A stretch of DNA of 6,362 nt from a bacterium (GCA_021813595.1 JAKAKF010000050.1:1-6362); one strand, 5' to 3'. Positions 1 to 5,056 are shown, counted from the stretch's first letter. Program-made: numbers and translations. The notes: generated by a model from the sequence alone, not told the origin.

Positions 1-605
1 GGCATTTTTTCAACGAGGTCGTTAAATTTGCAAAGAAAAACGAAATTATAGTCGCTCACGATTTTGCCTACTCCGAAGTTTATACCGGCGAAAAAGGGAA
101 CGATTCTTTTTTAGAAGCTAACGGGGCAAAAGAAATCGGAATAGAATTCCATTCCCTTTCCAAAACTTTTAATATGACGGGTTTCAGGATAGGATTCGCC
201 GCCGGCAACGAAGAAGTCTTGAAGGGGCTCGGAGCCGTTAAAACCAATCTGGATTCCGGCGTGTTTCAGGCTATTCAGCTTGCGGGAGCTTACGGGCTCG
301 ATAACGAACTTAAAGCCGTTGAAGATAACAATAAAATTTATAAAAAAAGGCGCGCATTATTAGTAGATGGATTAGAGAAATTGGGCTATAAAGTCTATAA
401 ATCGGATTCCACGTTTTACGTTTGGACGCATGTTCCGAAAGCAAATATGAAGTCTAAGGAGTTTGCAGTATCACTGTTAAACGAAACCGGCATTATCGTA
501 ACGCCGGGTTCGGGATTCGGCGAATACGGCGAAGGATATATAAGATTCTCTCTGACGATAAGCGAAAACCGCATTAAAGAAGCTTTAGTCCGCATGGGCG
601 TATGA
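1..605 (+). CDS. dapL: LL-diaminopimelate aminotransferase, C-terminal half (partial, 5' end outside window)
   Basis: PLP-dependent fold-type I aminotransferase that converts tetrahydrodipicolinate directly to LL-diaminopimelate, for lysine and peptidoglycan, in the cytoplasm. The reading frame is already open at base 3 and gives about 200 residues before TGA. DapL is normally near 390-400 aa, so roughly the N-terminal half is missing. Visible motifs: HDFAYSEVY (the Asp and Tyr of the PLP pocket), then HSLSKTFNMTGFRIGF with the Schiff-base lysine at codon 162-164. The phrase after it, NLDSGVFQAIQ, is characteristic of DapL rather than AspC. Near the end come TPGSGFGEYGEGYIRFSLT, with the carboxylate-binding Arg at codon 543-545. 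The ATG at 174 is internal, not the start. The stop overlaps the folK start as ATGA, so the two genes are probably translationally coupled. A related class I/II aminotransferase (AlaT-like) is the main alternative, but less likely. Confidence 0.9.
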   Translation, partial: HFFNEVVKFAKKNEIIVAHDFAYSEVYTGEKGNDSFLEANGAKEIGIEFHSLSKTFNMTGFRIGFAAGNEEVLKGLGAVKTNLDSGVFQAIQLAGAYGLDNELKAVEDNNKIYKKRRALLVDGLEKLGYKVYKSDSTFYVWTHVPKANMKSKEFAVSLLNETGIIVTPGSGFGEYGEGYIRFSLTISENRIKEALVRMGV

Positions 606-1273
606 AATGCGGCGATATGGATATTGACTGCAAACCGAAGTCCCGCAAAGGCGGCTGCATTCCCGATATCTATATATGCCTGGGGCTGGGAAGCAATATC
701 GGAAATACCGAAGATAATCTTCTGAAAGCTTTAAATTTAATTAAAAGCGCGGCTTCAGTTCCCCGTAGCCCTATAACGGGCGCGGTTATGTCCGGCATTT
801 CTTCGGCATATTTATCTTCGCCCGTCGGAAATGCCGGCCAGCCTTATTTTTTAAATTGCGCTGTTATGCTCGAAATGCCCGGAGACACGCAAGATTATGC
901 GGCTTTCGGCAGAAAACTTCTTTACTTTTTGAAAGGTATAGAAAAAATTATGGGCAGGAAAAGCGAAAGCAAAAGATATATGCCTAGAGTTATAGATATA
1001 GATATACTTTTCGTTTACGATAAATCTACAAAAAATTTCATAACGCTGGATATGCCGGAATTAAAACTGCCGCATCCGGAGATTTTTAACCGCAGGTTCG
1101 TTCTCGAGCCTATTCTGGATATTTCGGATATGCATTGCGGACTAAAAAAACCTTTCGACAAAGAAAGCATAAAAAAAGCCCTTGCAATATTGGAAAATTC
1201 CGATGCAGGGGCCTCGCAGAAAATATCTTATTACGGCAAGTTCGACGAAAAATTGACTCGAATACTACGCTAA
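602..1273 (+). CDS. folK: 2-amino-4-hydroxy-6-hydroxymethyldihydropteridine diphosphokinase (HPPK)
   Basis: Transfers pyrophosphate from ATP to 6-hydroxymethyl-7,8-dihydropterin, the step before dihydropteroate synthase in folate synthesis; cytoplasmic. The 223-aa product has the HPPK marks in order: LGLGSNIGNTEDNL at 27-40, YLSSPVGNAGQPYFLN around 70-85, RVIDIDIL at 129-136 with the two metal-binding Asp residues 132 and 134, and LPHPEIFNRRFVLEPI at 156-171. The start chosen is the ATG that overlaps the dapL stop as ATGA. The ATG at 617 is possible and would remove five residues. Either way, about 20 residues with Cys3, Cys10 and Cys19 precede the usual HPPK beginning. About 45 residues follow the core, so the protein is longer than the E. 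coli enzyme (about 160 aa). No folP or folB neighbour is visible. Its end overlaps convergent speD by 4 bp. Confidence 0.95.
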   Translation: MKCGDMDIDCKPKSRKGGCIPDIYICLGLGSNIGNTEDNLLKALNLIKSAASVPRSPITGAVMSGISSAYLSSPVGNAGQPYFLNCAVMLEMPGDTQDYAAFGRKLLYFLKGIEKIMGRKSESKRYMPRVIDIDILFVYDKSTKNFITLDMPELKLPHPEIFNRRFVLEPILDISDMHCGLKKPFDKESIKKALAILENSDAGASQKISYYGKFDEKLTRILR

Positions 1274-1677
1274 CGGGCGACGAGCTTCTCCTCGCAGAGG
1301 ACTTTATGCGGAAGCTCTTCGTCGTAAATAGATATAAGCCCTCTTTTTATTTCCATAATCTGCGGTTCCAAAGACCCGAACCTTTCTACTAAAAACTCGG
1401 CCGCTTCCTGAGGTTTTATTATATCTCCGCACGTAAAAATATCTACCGCCGCATAATCGTATTCCGGCCATGTGTGTATAGAAAGATGCGATTCCGCAAT
1501 TATCACCATTCCGCTGATTCCGAACGGATTAAATTCGTGAAATTTATGTTCTACTATGGTCGCTTTCGCTTCCGCCGCCGCATCGAGCATTGCGGTTTCG
1601 ACGAAATCGAGGTCGGCCAAAATATTTTTTTTGCATTTTTTTAACTCTAAAAGTAAATGCGTTCCTAAAGAATTCAT
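1270..1677 (-). CDS. speD: S-adenosylmethionine decarboxylase proenzyme (bacterial pyruvoyl type)
   Basis: Decarboxylates S-adenosylmethionine to provide the aminopropyl donor for spermidine synthesis. The 135-aa proenzyme is expected to cleave itself between Glu62 and Ser63 in AESHLSIHTWPEYDYAAVD, turning Ser63 into the pyruvoyl cofactor. His68 and Cys83 (FTCGD) sit at the catalytic positions known from the short class 1b enzymes such as that of Thermotoga maritima. Length and motif positions match that class with no gap. The ATG at 1677-1675 has a strong GAGGAGGT ribosome binding site at 1694-1687, 9 nt away. The gene stands alone on the minus strand. No spermidine synthase (speE) is in the window. 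Its TAG stop overlaps the TAA of folK tail to tail, with no terminator between them, so read-through antisense RNA is likely. A promoter and a leader hairpin are listed separately. Confidence 0.96.
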   Translation of the reverse strand: MNSLGTHLLLELKKCKKNILADLDFVETAMLDAAAEAKATIVEHKFHEFNPFGISGMVIIAESHLSIHTWPEYDYAAVDIFTCGDIIKPQEAAEFLVERFGSLEPQIMEIKRGLISIYDEELPHKVLCEEKLVAR

Positions 1678-1694
1678 TTTACCCTTACCTCCTC

Positions 1695-1713
1695 AGAAGA
1701 TTATAAATCTTCT
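1695..1713 (-). promoter_or_regulatory. Perfect 7-bp inverted repeat directly abutting the speD ribosome binding site
   Basis: AGAAGAT (1695-1701) and ATCTTCT (1707-1713) are exact inverted repeats around a 5-base AT centre. In the speD transcript this makes a small hairpin whose 3' foot ends one base before the GAGGAGGT ribosome binding site (1694-1687). It could be a translational control or stability hairpin, or a DNA operator downstream of the speD promoter. The palindrome is seen directly; its role is inferred. Confidence 0.45.
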
Positions 1714-1717
1714 TAAT

Positions 1718-1800
1718 AAATTTTAATAAAAAAACACGATTTTTTATTATATGTTATTTAGTGAAAAATGCAAGAAAAATTTTATAAAATTTTAATAAAA
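1718..1800. repeat. 14-bp direct repeat AAATTTTAATAAAA in the speD-cytochrome gap
   Basis: The same 14 bases occur at 1718-1731 and 1787-1800, with starts 69 bp apart. One copy lies in the predicted speD leader; the other lies between the two divergent promoters. The whole gap (1678-1906) is extremely AT-rich, so chance is a serious explanation. Shared regulator sites are only a possibility. Confidence 0.25.
1746..1773 (-). promoter_or_regulatory. Sigma-70-type promoter for speD
   Basis: On the minus strand, TTGCAT (1773-1768) is followed after 16 bp by a perfect TATAAT (1751-1746). Transcription should start near 1739, giving a leader of about 60 nt that contains the inverted repeat and the ribosome binding site. 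The -35 differs from consensus at two positions. Confidence 0.55.
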
Positions 1801-1818
1801 TATCGCCTAAAAAATATA

Positions 1819-1847
1819 TTGACTTAAAGTTTATTATATTATATATA
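1819..1847 (+). promoter_or_regulatory. Sigma-70-type promoter for the first cytochrome c gene
   Basis: TTGACT (1819-1824) is followed, 17 bp on, by TATATA (1842-1847). The start would be near 1854, leaving a leader of about 50 nt that is T-rich before the AGGGGGT ribosome binding site at 1891-1897. The run of alternating AT makes the exact -10 hexamer uncertain. The promoter diverges from that of speD. Confidence 0.5.
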
Positions 1848-1906
1848 TATTATAAGTTCAGTAAATAAATTTATTTTTTTTTTAATTTCAAGGGGGTAGA
1901 ATTATT

Positions 1907-2251
1907 ATGAAAAAAAGCATTCCGGCTTTATTCATTGCCGTAGCTTTAATTTTTAGCGCTACTACGGTTTTTGCCGCATCGGGCTCATCGATTTTCAATT
2001 CCGAAGGCTGTATCGCCTGCCACAGTATTAACGGTCAGGGCGGCTCGGTAGGTCCGGATTTATCTCATGTAGGCAGTAGAAGAAGCCTTTCCTGGCTTAA
2101 AACCCAGATAACAAATCCCGGCGCCCATTTTGCCGCCGGAACCACCGCAAACATCAACGGCCAGTCCTATCAGGCTATTATGCCGGGACACAGACACATG
2201 GCGGCGTCAAAACTTAACGCTTTAGCCTCTTATCTCGAATCTTTAAAATAG
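1907..2251 (+). CDS. Exported monoheme cytochrome c, small class I type (first of two paralogs)
   Basis: Small periplasmic electron carrier. The 114-aa precursor begins with MKKS, then a hydrophobic signal segment (about 5-20) and a likely signal peptidase I site after VFA (21-23), leaving about 91 residues. One heme-binding motif, CIACH, lies at 35-39 (thioether Cys35 and Cys38, axial His39). IMPGH at 91-95 makes Met92 the probable second axial ligand; Met98 is an alternative. The GPDLSHVG segment after the heme site and the C-terminal helix ending YLESLK fit the class I cytochrome c fold of the SoxX/c-553-like kind, but the redox partner cannot be named. The ATG has AGGGGGT 9 nt upstream. 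The product aligns without gaps to the next gene (65 of 91 mature residues identical by hand count). Covalent heme attachment needs a cytochrome c maturation system, not seen here. Confidence 0.92.
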   Translation: MKKSIPALFIAVALIFSATTVFAASGSSIFNSEGCIACHSINGQGGSVGPDLSHVGSRRSLSWLKTQITNPGAHFAAGTTANINGQSYQAIMPGHRHMAASKLNALASYLESLK

Positions 2252-2284
2252 TATAAAACATAAATAACTTTCCGAATTATTTGC

Positions 2285-2326
2285 GCCCCGTGCAACTCTT
2301 TAGTTTTCTAACGGGCTGTACGGGGC
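2285..2326 (+). promoter_or_regulatory. GC-rich hairpin in the spacer between the two cytochrome genes
   Basis: GCCCCGTGCA (2285-2294) pairs with TGTACGGGGC (2317-2326) over ten positions with one G-T wobble. Inside the loop a smaller TTAG/CTAA stem closes on TTTT (2300-2311). The 5' arm could also pair, less well, with ACGGGC at 2311-2316. It begins 33 bp after the first cytochrome's stop. No T-run follows, so it is not a classic intrinsic terminator. It may protect the 3' end of the first mRNA, attenuate read-through, or act as a weak terminator. Confidence 0.45.
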
Positions 2327-2353
2327 ATATTAAAGCATTTGAAACCCCATTTT

Positions 2354-2380
2354 TTAACCGGTATTCAGAAATATTAACCG
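2354..2380. repeat. Heptamer direct repeat TTAACCG, two helical turns apart
   Basis: TTAACCG occurs at 2354-2360 and 2374-2380, exactly 20 bp start to start. This phasing fits two binding sites on the same DNA face. The pair lies about 100 bp upstream of the second cytochrome start, where an activator would bind. No convincing -35/-10 pair is visible between it and the gene; TTGCATAATAAAT at 2421-2433 is the nearest candidate stretch. Seven bases is short, so chance remains possible. Confidence 0.3.
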
Positions 2381-2458
2381 CAATATCGTTTTTATTATTA
2401 TTTTTTATCGTTTCATTATGTTGCATAATAAATATTTCTTTATATCGACATTAAAAAA

Positions 2459-2467
2459 GGGGAGGTG
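2459..2467 (+). promoter_or_regulatory. Ribosome binding site that fixes the start of the second cytochrome
   Basis: GGGGAGGTG is a strong Shine-Dalgarno sequence 6 nt before the ATG at 2474. The in-frame GTG at 2465 lies inside this site and so cannot be the start. This sets the protein at 118 aa. Confidence 0.8.
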
Positions 2468-2473
2468 AATCGA

Positions 2474-2830
2474 ATGATTTTAAAAATCGGCAAGTTATTT
2501 ATCGCGGCGTTAATTTTTACCGGAATATCGACAATAAGCGTTTCAGCTTTTGCCGCGTCCGGAGCTTCTCTTTTCGGTTCGGAAGGCTGTATCGCCTGCC
2601 ATACCATTAACGGAAACGGCGGCCACGTCGGTCCGAATCTTTCACACATAGGTTCGCAGAGAAGCCTGTCCTGGCTCAAGACGCAGATAGTAACTCCCGG
2701 CGCGCATTTTAAGTCCGGAACTTTTGCTACTCTTAACGGAAAGTCCTACATGGCGATTATGCCCAACCATAAAAGCATGCCCGCTTCGAAGGTCAGTGCT
2801 ATTGCGGAGTATCTCGAATCTTTGAAGTAA
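2474..2830 (+). CDS. Exported monoheme cytochrome c, small class I type (second paralog)
   Basis: Periplasmic electron carrier closely related to the preceding gene. The 118-aa precursor starts MILKIGKLF, has a hydrophobic signal segment (about 8-24) and a probable cleavage site after AFA (25-27). The mature part has CIACH at 39-43 (Cys39, Cys42, His43) and IMPNH at 95-99, with Met96 the likely axial ligand. Compared with its neighbour the heme-site loop and the LSWLKTQI helix are nearly unchanged. Exchanges cluster on the likely surface: it gains Lys at 80, 90 and 100 where the first copy has Ala, Gln and Arg, and has His51 where the other has Ser. The two may therefore differ in charge and partner. 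An intrinsic terminator follows 46 bp after the stop. Partner and physiological role are unknown. Confidence 0.92.
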   Translation: MILKIGKLFIAALIFTGISTISVSAFAASGASLFGSEGCIACHTINGNGGHVGPNLSHIGSQRSLSWLKTQIVTPGAHFKSGTFATLNGKSYMAIMPNHKSMPASKVSAIAEYLESLK

Positions 2831-2876
2831 TATGCCGCATAATATTGCCGCATTTTTTTACGTAAAGATTAAAATT

Positions 2877-2915
2877 AAAACCTCTGCCGCCGAGAAGGCG
2901 GGCGGAGGTTTTTTC
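2877..2915 (+). terminator. Rho-independent terminator after the cytochrome genes
   Basis: CCTCTGCCGCC (2881-2891) pairs with GGCGGGCGGAGG (2897-2908) with one wobble and one bulged G around a GAGAA loop. A-rich DNA precedes it and six T follow (2909-2914). It ends cytochrome transcription one base before the -35 of the next promoter. Confidence 0.88.
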
Positions 2916-2945
2916 TTGACGGTTATTCTAGTAAATTGATATAAT
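2916..2945 (+). promoter_or_regulatory. Strong sigma-70 promoter with extended -10 for ahbAB-exbBD
   Basis: TTGACG (2916-2921) and a perfect TATAAT (2940-2945) are 18 bp apart, and TGA directly before the -10 makes it an extended -10. Transcription should start near 2952, giving a leader of only about 22 nt before the ATG at 2974. It is the best promoter in the window. Confidence 0.8.
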
Positions 2946-2973
2946 TAAAATTAATTAACCTCTTTTTTTAAAT

Positions 2974-3960
2974 ATGGAACTTGAATTAACCGACAAGAAA
3001 ATATTAAATATTCTGCAGACGGATTTTCCTATTTCCGTCCGCCCGTTTTTAAGCATCGCTAATCTTACCGGCATATCCGAAGAAGAGGTTTTAGGCAGGA
3101 TATTAAATTTAAAAAATAATAAAATTATCAGGCAGATAAGCGCTATATTCGATTCCCACAATATAGGATATAAAAGCACCCTGGCGGCTTTTAAAGTCGA
3201 TAGCGGACTTGTGGATTCCGCCGCGGATGCCATAAATTCGCATAGCGGCGTCAGCCATAATTATTTGAGAAACAACGAATACAATATATGGTTCACTATT
3301 ACCCTGCCGTCCGAATATTCTCTCGAAGACGAAATTAAACTGCTGAGCGAAAAGTCCGGCGCGTCCGATTATTTAATACTGCCTACGCTGAAACTTTTCA
3401 AAATAGGCGTTAATTTCGATATGACCGGCGAAGAACCGTCTTCTTTTAAATTTTTTTCGCATGACGATTTTAAATCCGATTCCGAGATAAAAATTACCGA
3501 TTTTGAAAAGTCCTGTATTAGGGAGCTTCAAAAAGACCTTGAAATTACCCCGGAACCCTTTAAAAATTTATCGGCAAATTTAGGAATTTCCCAGGAAAAA
3601 TTATTGGAAACGATAAAAAATTTTTTAAGCGATAAGAAGATGCGCAGGTTTGCATGCGTCCTGTACCATCAGAAAGCCGGATTCAGTTACAATATTATGG
3701 GCATATGGAAATCTAAGCCGGGAGAAGCCGAAAAACACGGAAAAATAATGTCTTCTATAAAAGAAGTTTCCCACTGCTATCAAAGGCCGGTATATCCGGG
3801 AAGGTGGGAATACAATATATTTACTATGATACATTCAAAATCGAAAGAAGACGCACATAACGTTATGGAACGGATTTCTTCGCTTACGGGCATAAAGGAT
3901 TTCGATGCCCTCGAAAGCACTAAAGAATTTAAAAAAATAAGGGTGCGATATTATGTTTAA
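2974..3960 (+). CDS. ahbAB: Fused AhbA-AhbB siroheme decarboxylase (Lrp/AsnC-type)
   Basis: Predicted to remove two acetate carboxyls from siroheme to give 12,18-didecarboxysiroheme in the alternative heme pathway. The known enzyme is a heterodimer of AhbA and AhbB (NirD/L relatives); here both are in one 328-aa chain. Residues 7-60 form an AsnC-like winged helix-turn-helix, and 65-145 the first ferredoxin-like domain with SGVSHNYLRNNEYNIWFTI (91-109), the AhbA mark. After a polar linker (about 150-172), a second helix-turn-helix (177-230) and second domain carry VSHCYQRP (265-272) and WEYNIFTMIH (278-287), the AhbB mark, ending in KKIRVRYYV. His95 and His267 are the conserved histidines. ATG 2974 is the only reasonable start, yet no Shine-Dalgarno precedes it. 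exbB starts inside its last codons. A NirDL-type role in heme d1 synthesis is the alternative, but no nir gene is near. DNA-binding regulation is less likely given both signature motifs. Confidence 0.88.
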   Translation: MELELTDKKILNILQTDFPISVRPFLSIANLTGISEEEVLGRILNLKNNKIIRQISAIFDSHNIGYKSTLAAFKVDSGLVDSAADAINSHSGVSHNYLRNNEYNIWFTITLPSEYSLEDEIKLLSEKSGASDYLILPTLKLFKIGVNFDMTGEEPSSFKFFSHDDFKSDSEIKITDFEKSCIRELQKDLEITPEPFKNLSANLGISQEKLLETIKNFLSDKKMRRFACVLYHQKAGFSYNIMGIWKSKPGEAEKHGKIMSSIKEVSHCYQRPVYPGRWEYNIFTMIHSKSKEDAHNVMERISSLTGIKDFDALESTKEFKKIRVRYYV

Positions 3961-4561
3961 TCAAAGCGAACTGCTTACCGAGTTCTTTTTATATCCTTTA
4001 ATCCTGTGTTCCATTATTGCGCTTGCGATTATAATAGAACGTTTTTACAGCTTAAGAAAATCCAAAATATTCCCGGAGGAATTCCTTTTTAACGTAGAAA
4101 AATCCATAAAAGACGGCGATATCGAAAAAGCTAAAGGCATGTGCATGACTGCAAAAACCCCCATAGCAAAAATTTATCTTTCAATCATAGACAACTATAA
4201 AAACTCTATAGATACCATTAAATTAGAGGTCGAAGAGTCGGGAAGAAGGGCATATTTAGACCTCGAAAAAAACCTCGAAGGACTGAGCGCGATTACGACT
4301 ATCGCTCCGCTGCTTGGGCTTCTCGGAACGGTCGTAGGCATGATTAAGGCTCTCGGCGCCGTATCCTATCAGAGCGGCATTACAAACCCGCATCTTCTTG
4401 CCCTCGGTATTTCTGAAGCGCTATATTCGACCGCGATAGGTCTTATAATAGCCATAATATCTTTTTTATTTTTTAAGTATTTTGCTTCTAAAGCGTTTAA
4501 CTTCGGAGCGGCAATGGAAGATACCGCATCGAGGATCTTATCTTTTATGAATAAAGATTAA
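3953..4561 (+). CDS. exbB: MotA/TolQ/ExbB-family proton channel protein
   Basis: Inner-membrane stator-like subunit that, with ExbD/TolR, uses the proton gradient to energise TonB- or Tol-type work at the envelope. The 202-aa chain has three membrane segments: about 10-29 (ending IIER), 113-135 and 155-177. A cytoplasmic region of about 80 residues lies between the first two. The family motif LGLLGTVVGMIKAL (121-134) and ISEALYSTAIGL (153-164) place Thr126 and Thr160 where the channel's conserved threonines lie. It is somewhat shorter than E. coli ExbB (244) or TolQ (230). The ATG at 3953 overlaps the ahbAB end by 8 bp and has AAGGGTG upstream inside that gene, so translation is probably coupled. 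ExbB and TolQ cannot be told apart firmly; the absence of tolA/tolB/pal nearby mildly favours ExbB. Confidence 0.9.
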   Translation: MFNQSELLTEFFLYPLILCSIIALAIIIERFYSLRKSKIFPEEFLFNVEKSIKDGDIEKAKGMCMTAKTPIAKIYLSIIDNYKNSIDTIKLEVEESGRRAYLDLEKNLEGLSAITTIAPLLGLLGTVVGMIKALGAVSYQSGITNPHLLALGISEALYSTAIGLIIAIISFLFFKYFASKAFNFGAAMEDTASRILSFMNKD

Positions 4562-4589
4562 TTATCGAAAACAGGCGTTAAATATAAAT

Positions 4590-4988
4590 ATGAAGTTTGC
4601 ATATAAAAGAAAACCGGACCCCATAATAAACGTTATCAATATGGTGGACGTTTTTTTAACACTGCTGATATTTTTTATGATGACGACGACTTTTACTTCG
4701 AGCTACGGCATAAAAATCCATCTGCCTAAATCGGGAGTAAAATCTTTTACTTCGTCTAAAAAACCTATAACTATATATATAACGAAAGCCGGCAAAATAT
4801 TTTATAAAAATAAAGAGCTGTCCGAGAAAGAACTGTCTCTATTTCTGAAAAACGTTAAAACGCGGGAAAGCAATCCCACGATTATTATAAAAGCCGATAA
4901 AGAATCTACAGCTTCAAGCATCGTAAACGTTATGGGTTTAAGCATTAAACGCGGGCTTTATAAAATAGCAATCGCAACCAAAAAGTAA
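4590..4988 (+). CDS. exbD: Biopolymer transport protein ExbD/TolR family
   Basis: Partner of the preceding ExbB: a single-pass inner-membrane protein whose membrane aspartate carries protons. The 132-aa chain has a short basic cytoplasmic start (MKFAYKRKPD), then one membrane helix, about 13-35. That helix contains NMVDVFLTLLIFFMM with Asp20 at the position of the essential Asp of ExbD (Asp25 in E. coli). A periplasmic domain follows, with the typical PITIYITKAGKIFYKN strand (58-73) and IIIKADKES (98-106). Length is usual for the family. It starts 28 bp after exbB; the nearest purine-rich stretch, ACAGGCG (4571-4577), is weak and rather far away. No TonB gene follows, so the pair must either use a TonB encoded elsewhere or serve another TonB-like or Tol-like partner. 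Confidence 0.9.
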   Translation: MKFAYKRKPDPIINVINMVDVFLTLLIFFMMTTTFTSSYGIKIHLPKSGVKSFTSSKKPITIYITKAGKIFYKNKELSEKELSLFLKNVKTRESNPTIIIKADKESTASSIVNVMGLSIKRGLYKIAIATKK

Positions 4989-4990
4989 AG

Positions 4991-5045
4991 AGGCGGGAAT
5001 TTTTGGGAAATCAGGGGACGGACGCACCTAAATTTGTTCCCGCCT
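4991..5045. repeat. Inverted-repeat element between exbD and purB, possible REP/MITE-like remnant
   Basis: AGGCGGGAA (4991-4999) and TTCCCGCCT (5037-5045) are a perfect 9-bp inverted pair around 37 bp that include GGGGACGGACGCACCTA (5014-5030). The element starts two bases after the exbD stop. The enclosed G-rich stretch resembles the short GGGGACGGAC-type motifs scattered between genes in many bacterial genomes and linked to REP-type elements; that likeness is from memory, not a search. As RNA it could fold as the 3' end of the exbD message, but no T-run follows, so it is not a standard terminator. Confidence 0.4.
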
Positions 5046-5056
5046 ATGATTATAAT

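Noticed and set aside
1135..1392. Plus-strand open frame of 85 codons across the folK-speD junction
   Set aside because: It lies in other frames of folK and antisense to speD, both of which have clear family motifs. Its sequence is rich in Arg/Lys and lacks any recognisable domain or ribosome site.
1700..1705. TATAAT on the minus strand near the speD start
   Set aside because: Transcription would begin at the ribosome binding site and no -35 is correctly placed. The element at 1773-1746 is better on both counts.
2465..2473. GTG at 2465 as start of the second cytochrome
   Set aside because: It lies inside the ribosome binding site; the ATG at 2474 is correctly spaced and gives a normal signal peptide.
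2440..2679. Minus-strand open frame opposite the second cytochrome
   Set aside because: Antisense to the signal peptide and heme region of a well-supported gene; no ribosome site and no family likeness.
2831..2857. Repeated TGCCGCAT after the second cytochrome stop (2833-2840 and 2846-2853)
   Set aside because: The copies are direct, not inverted, so they form no hairpin; short and close together, with no further copy seen in the window.
2955..3233. Minus-strand open frame opposite the start of ahbAB
   Set aside because: Antisense shadow of a gene with strong motifs; its hydrophobic part only mirrors the AT-rich coding strand.
3625..3834. Minus-strand open frame within ahbAB
   Set aside because: Short, antisense to the AhbB signature region, no ribosome site.
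5051..5056. TATAAT just upstream of purB
   Set aside because: No -35 at 16-18 bp, and a start about 7 bases downstream would fall in the ribosome binding site.
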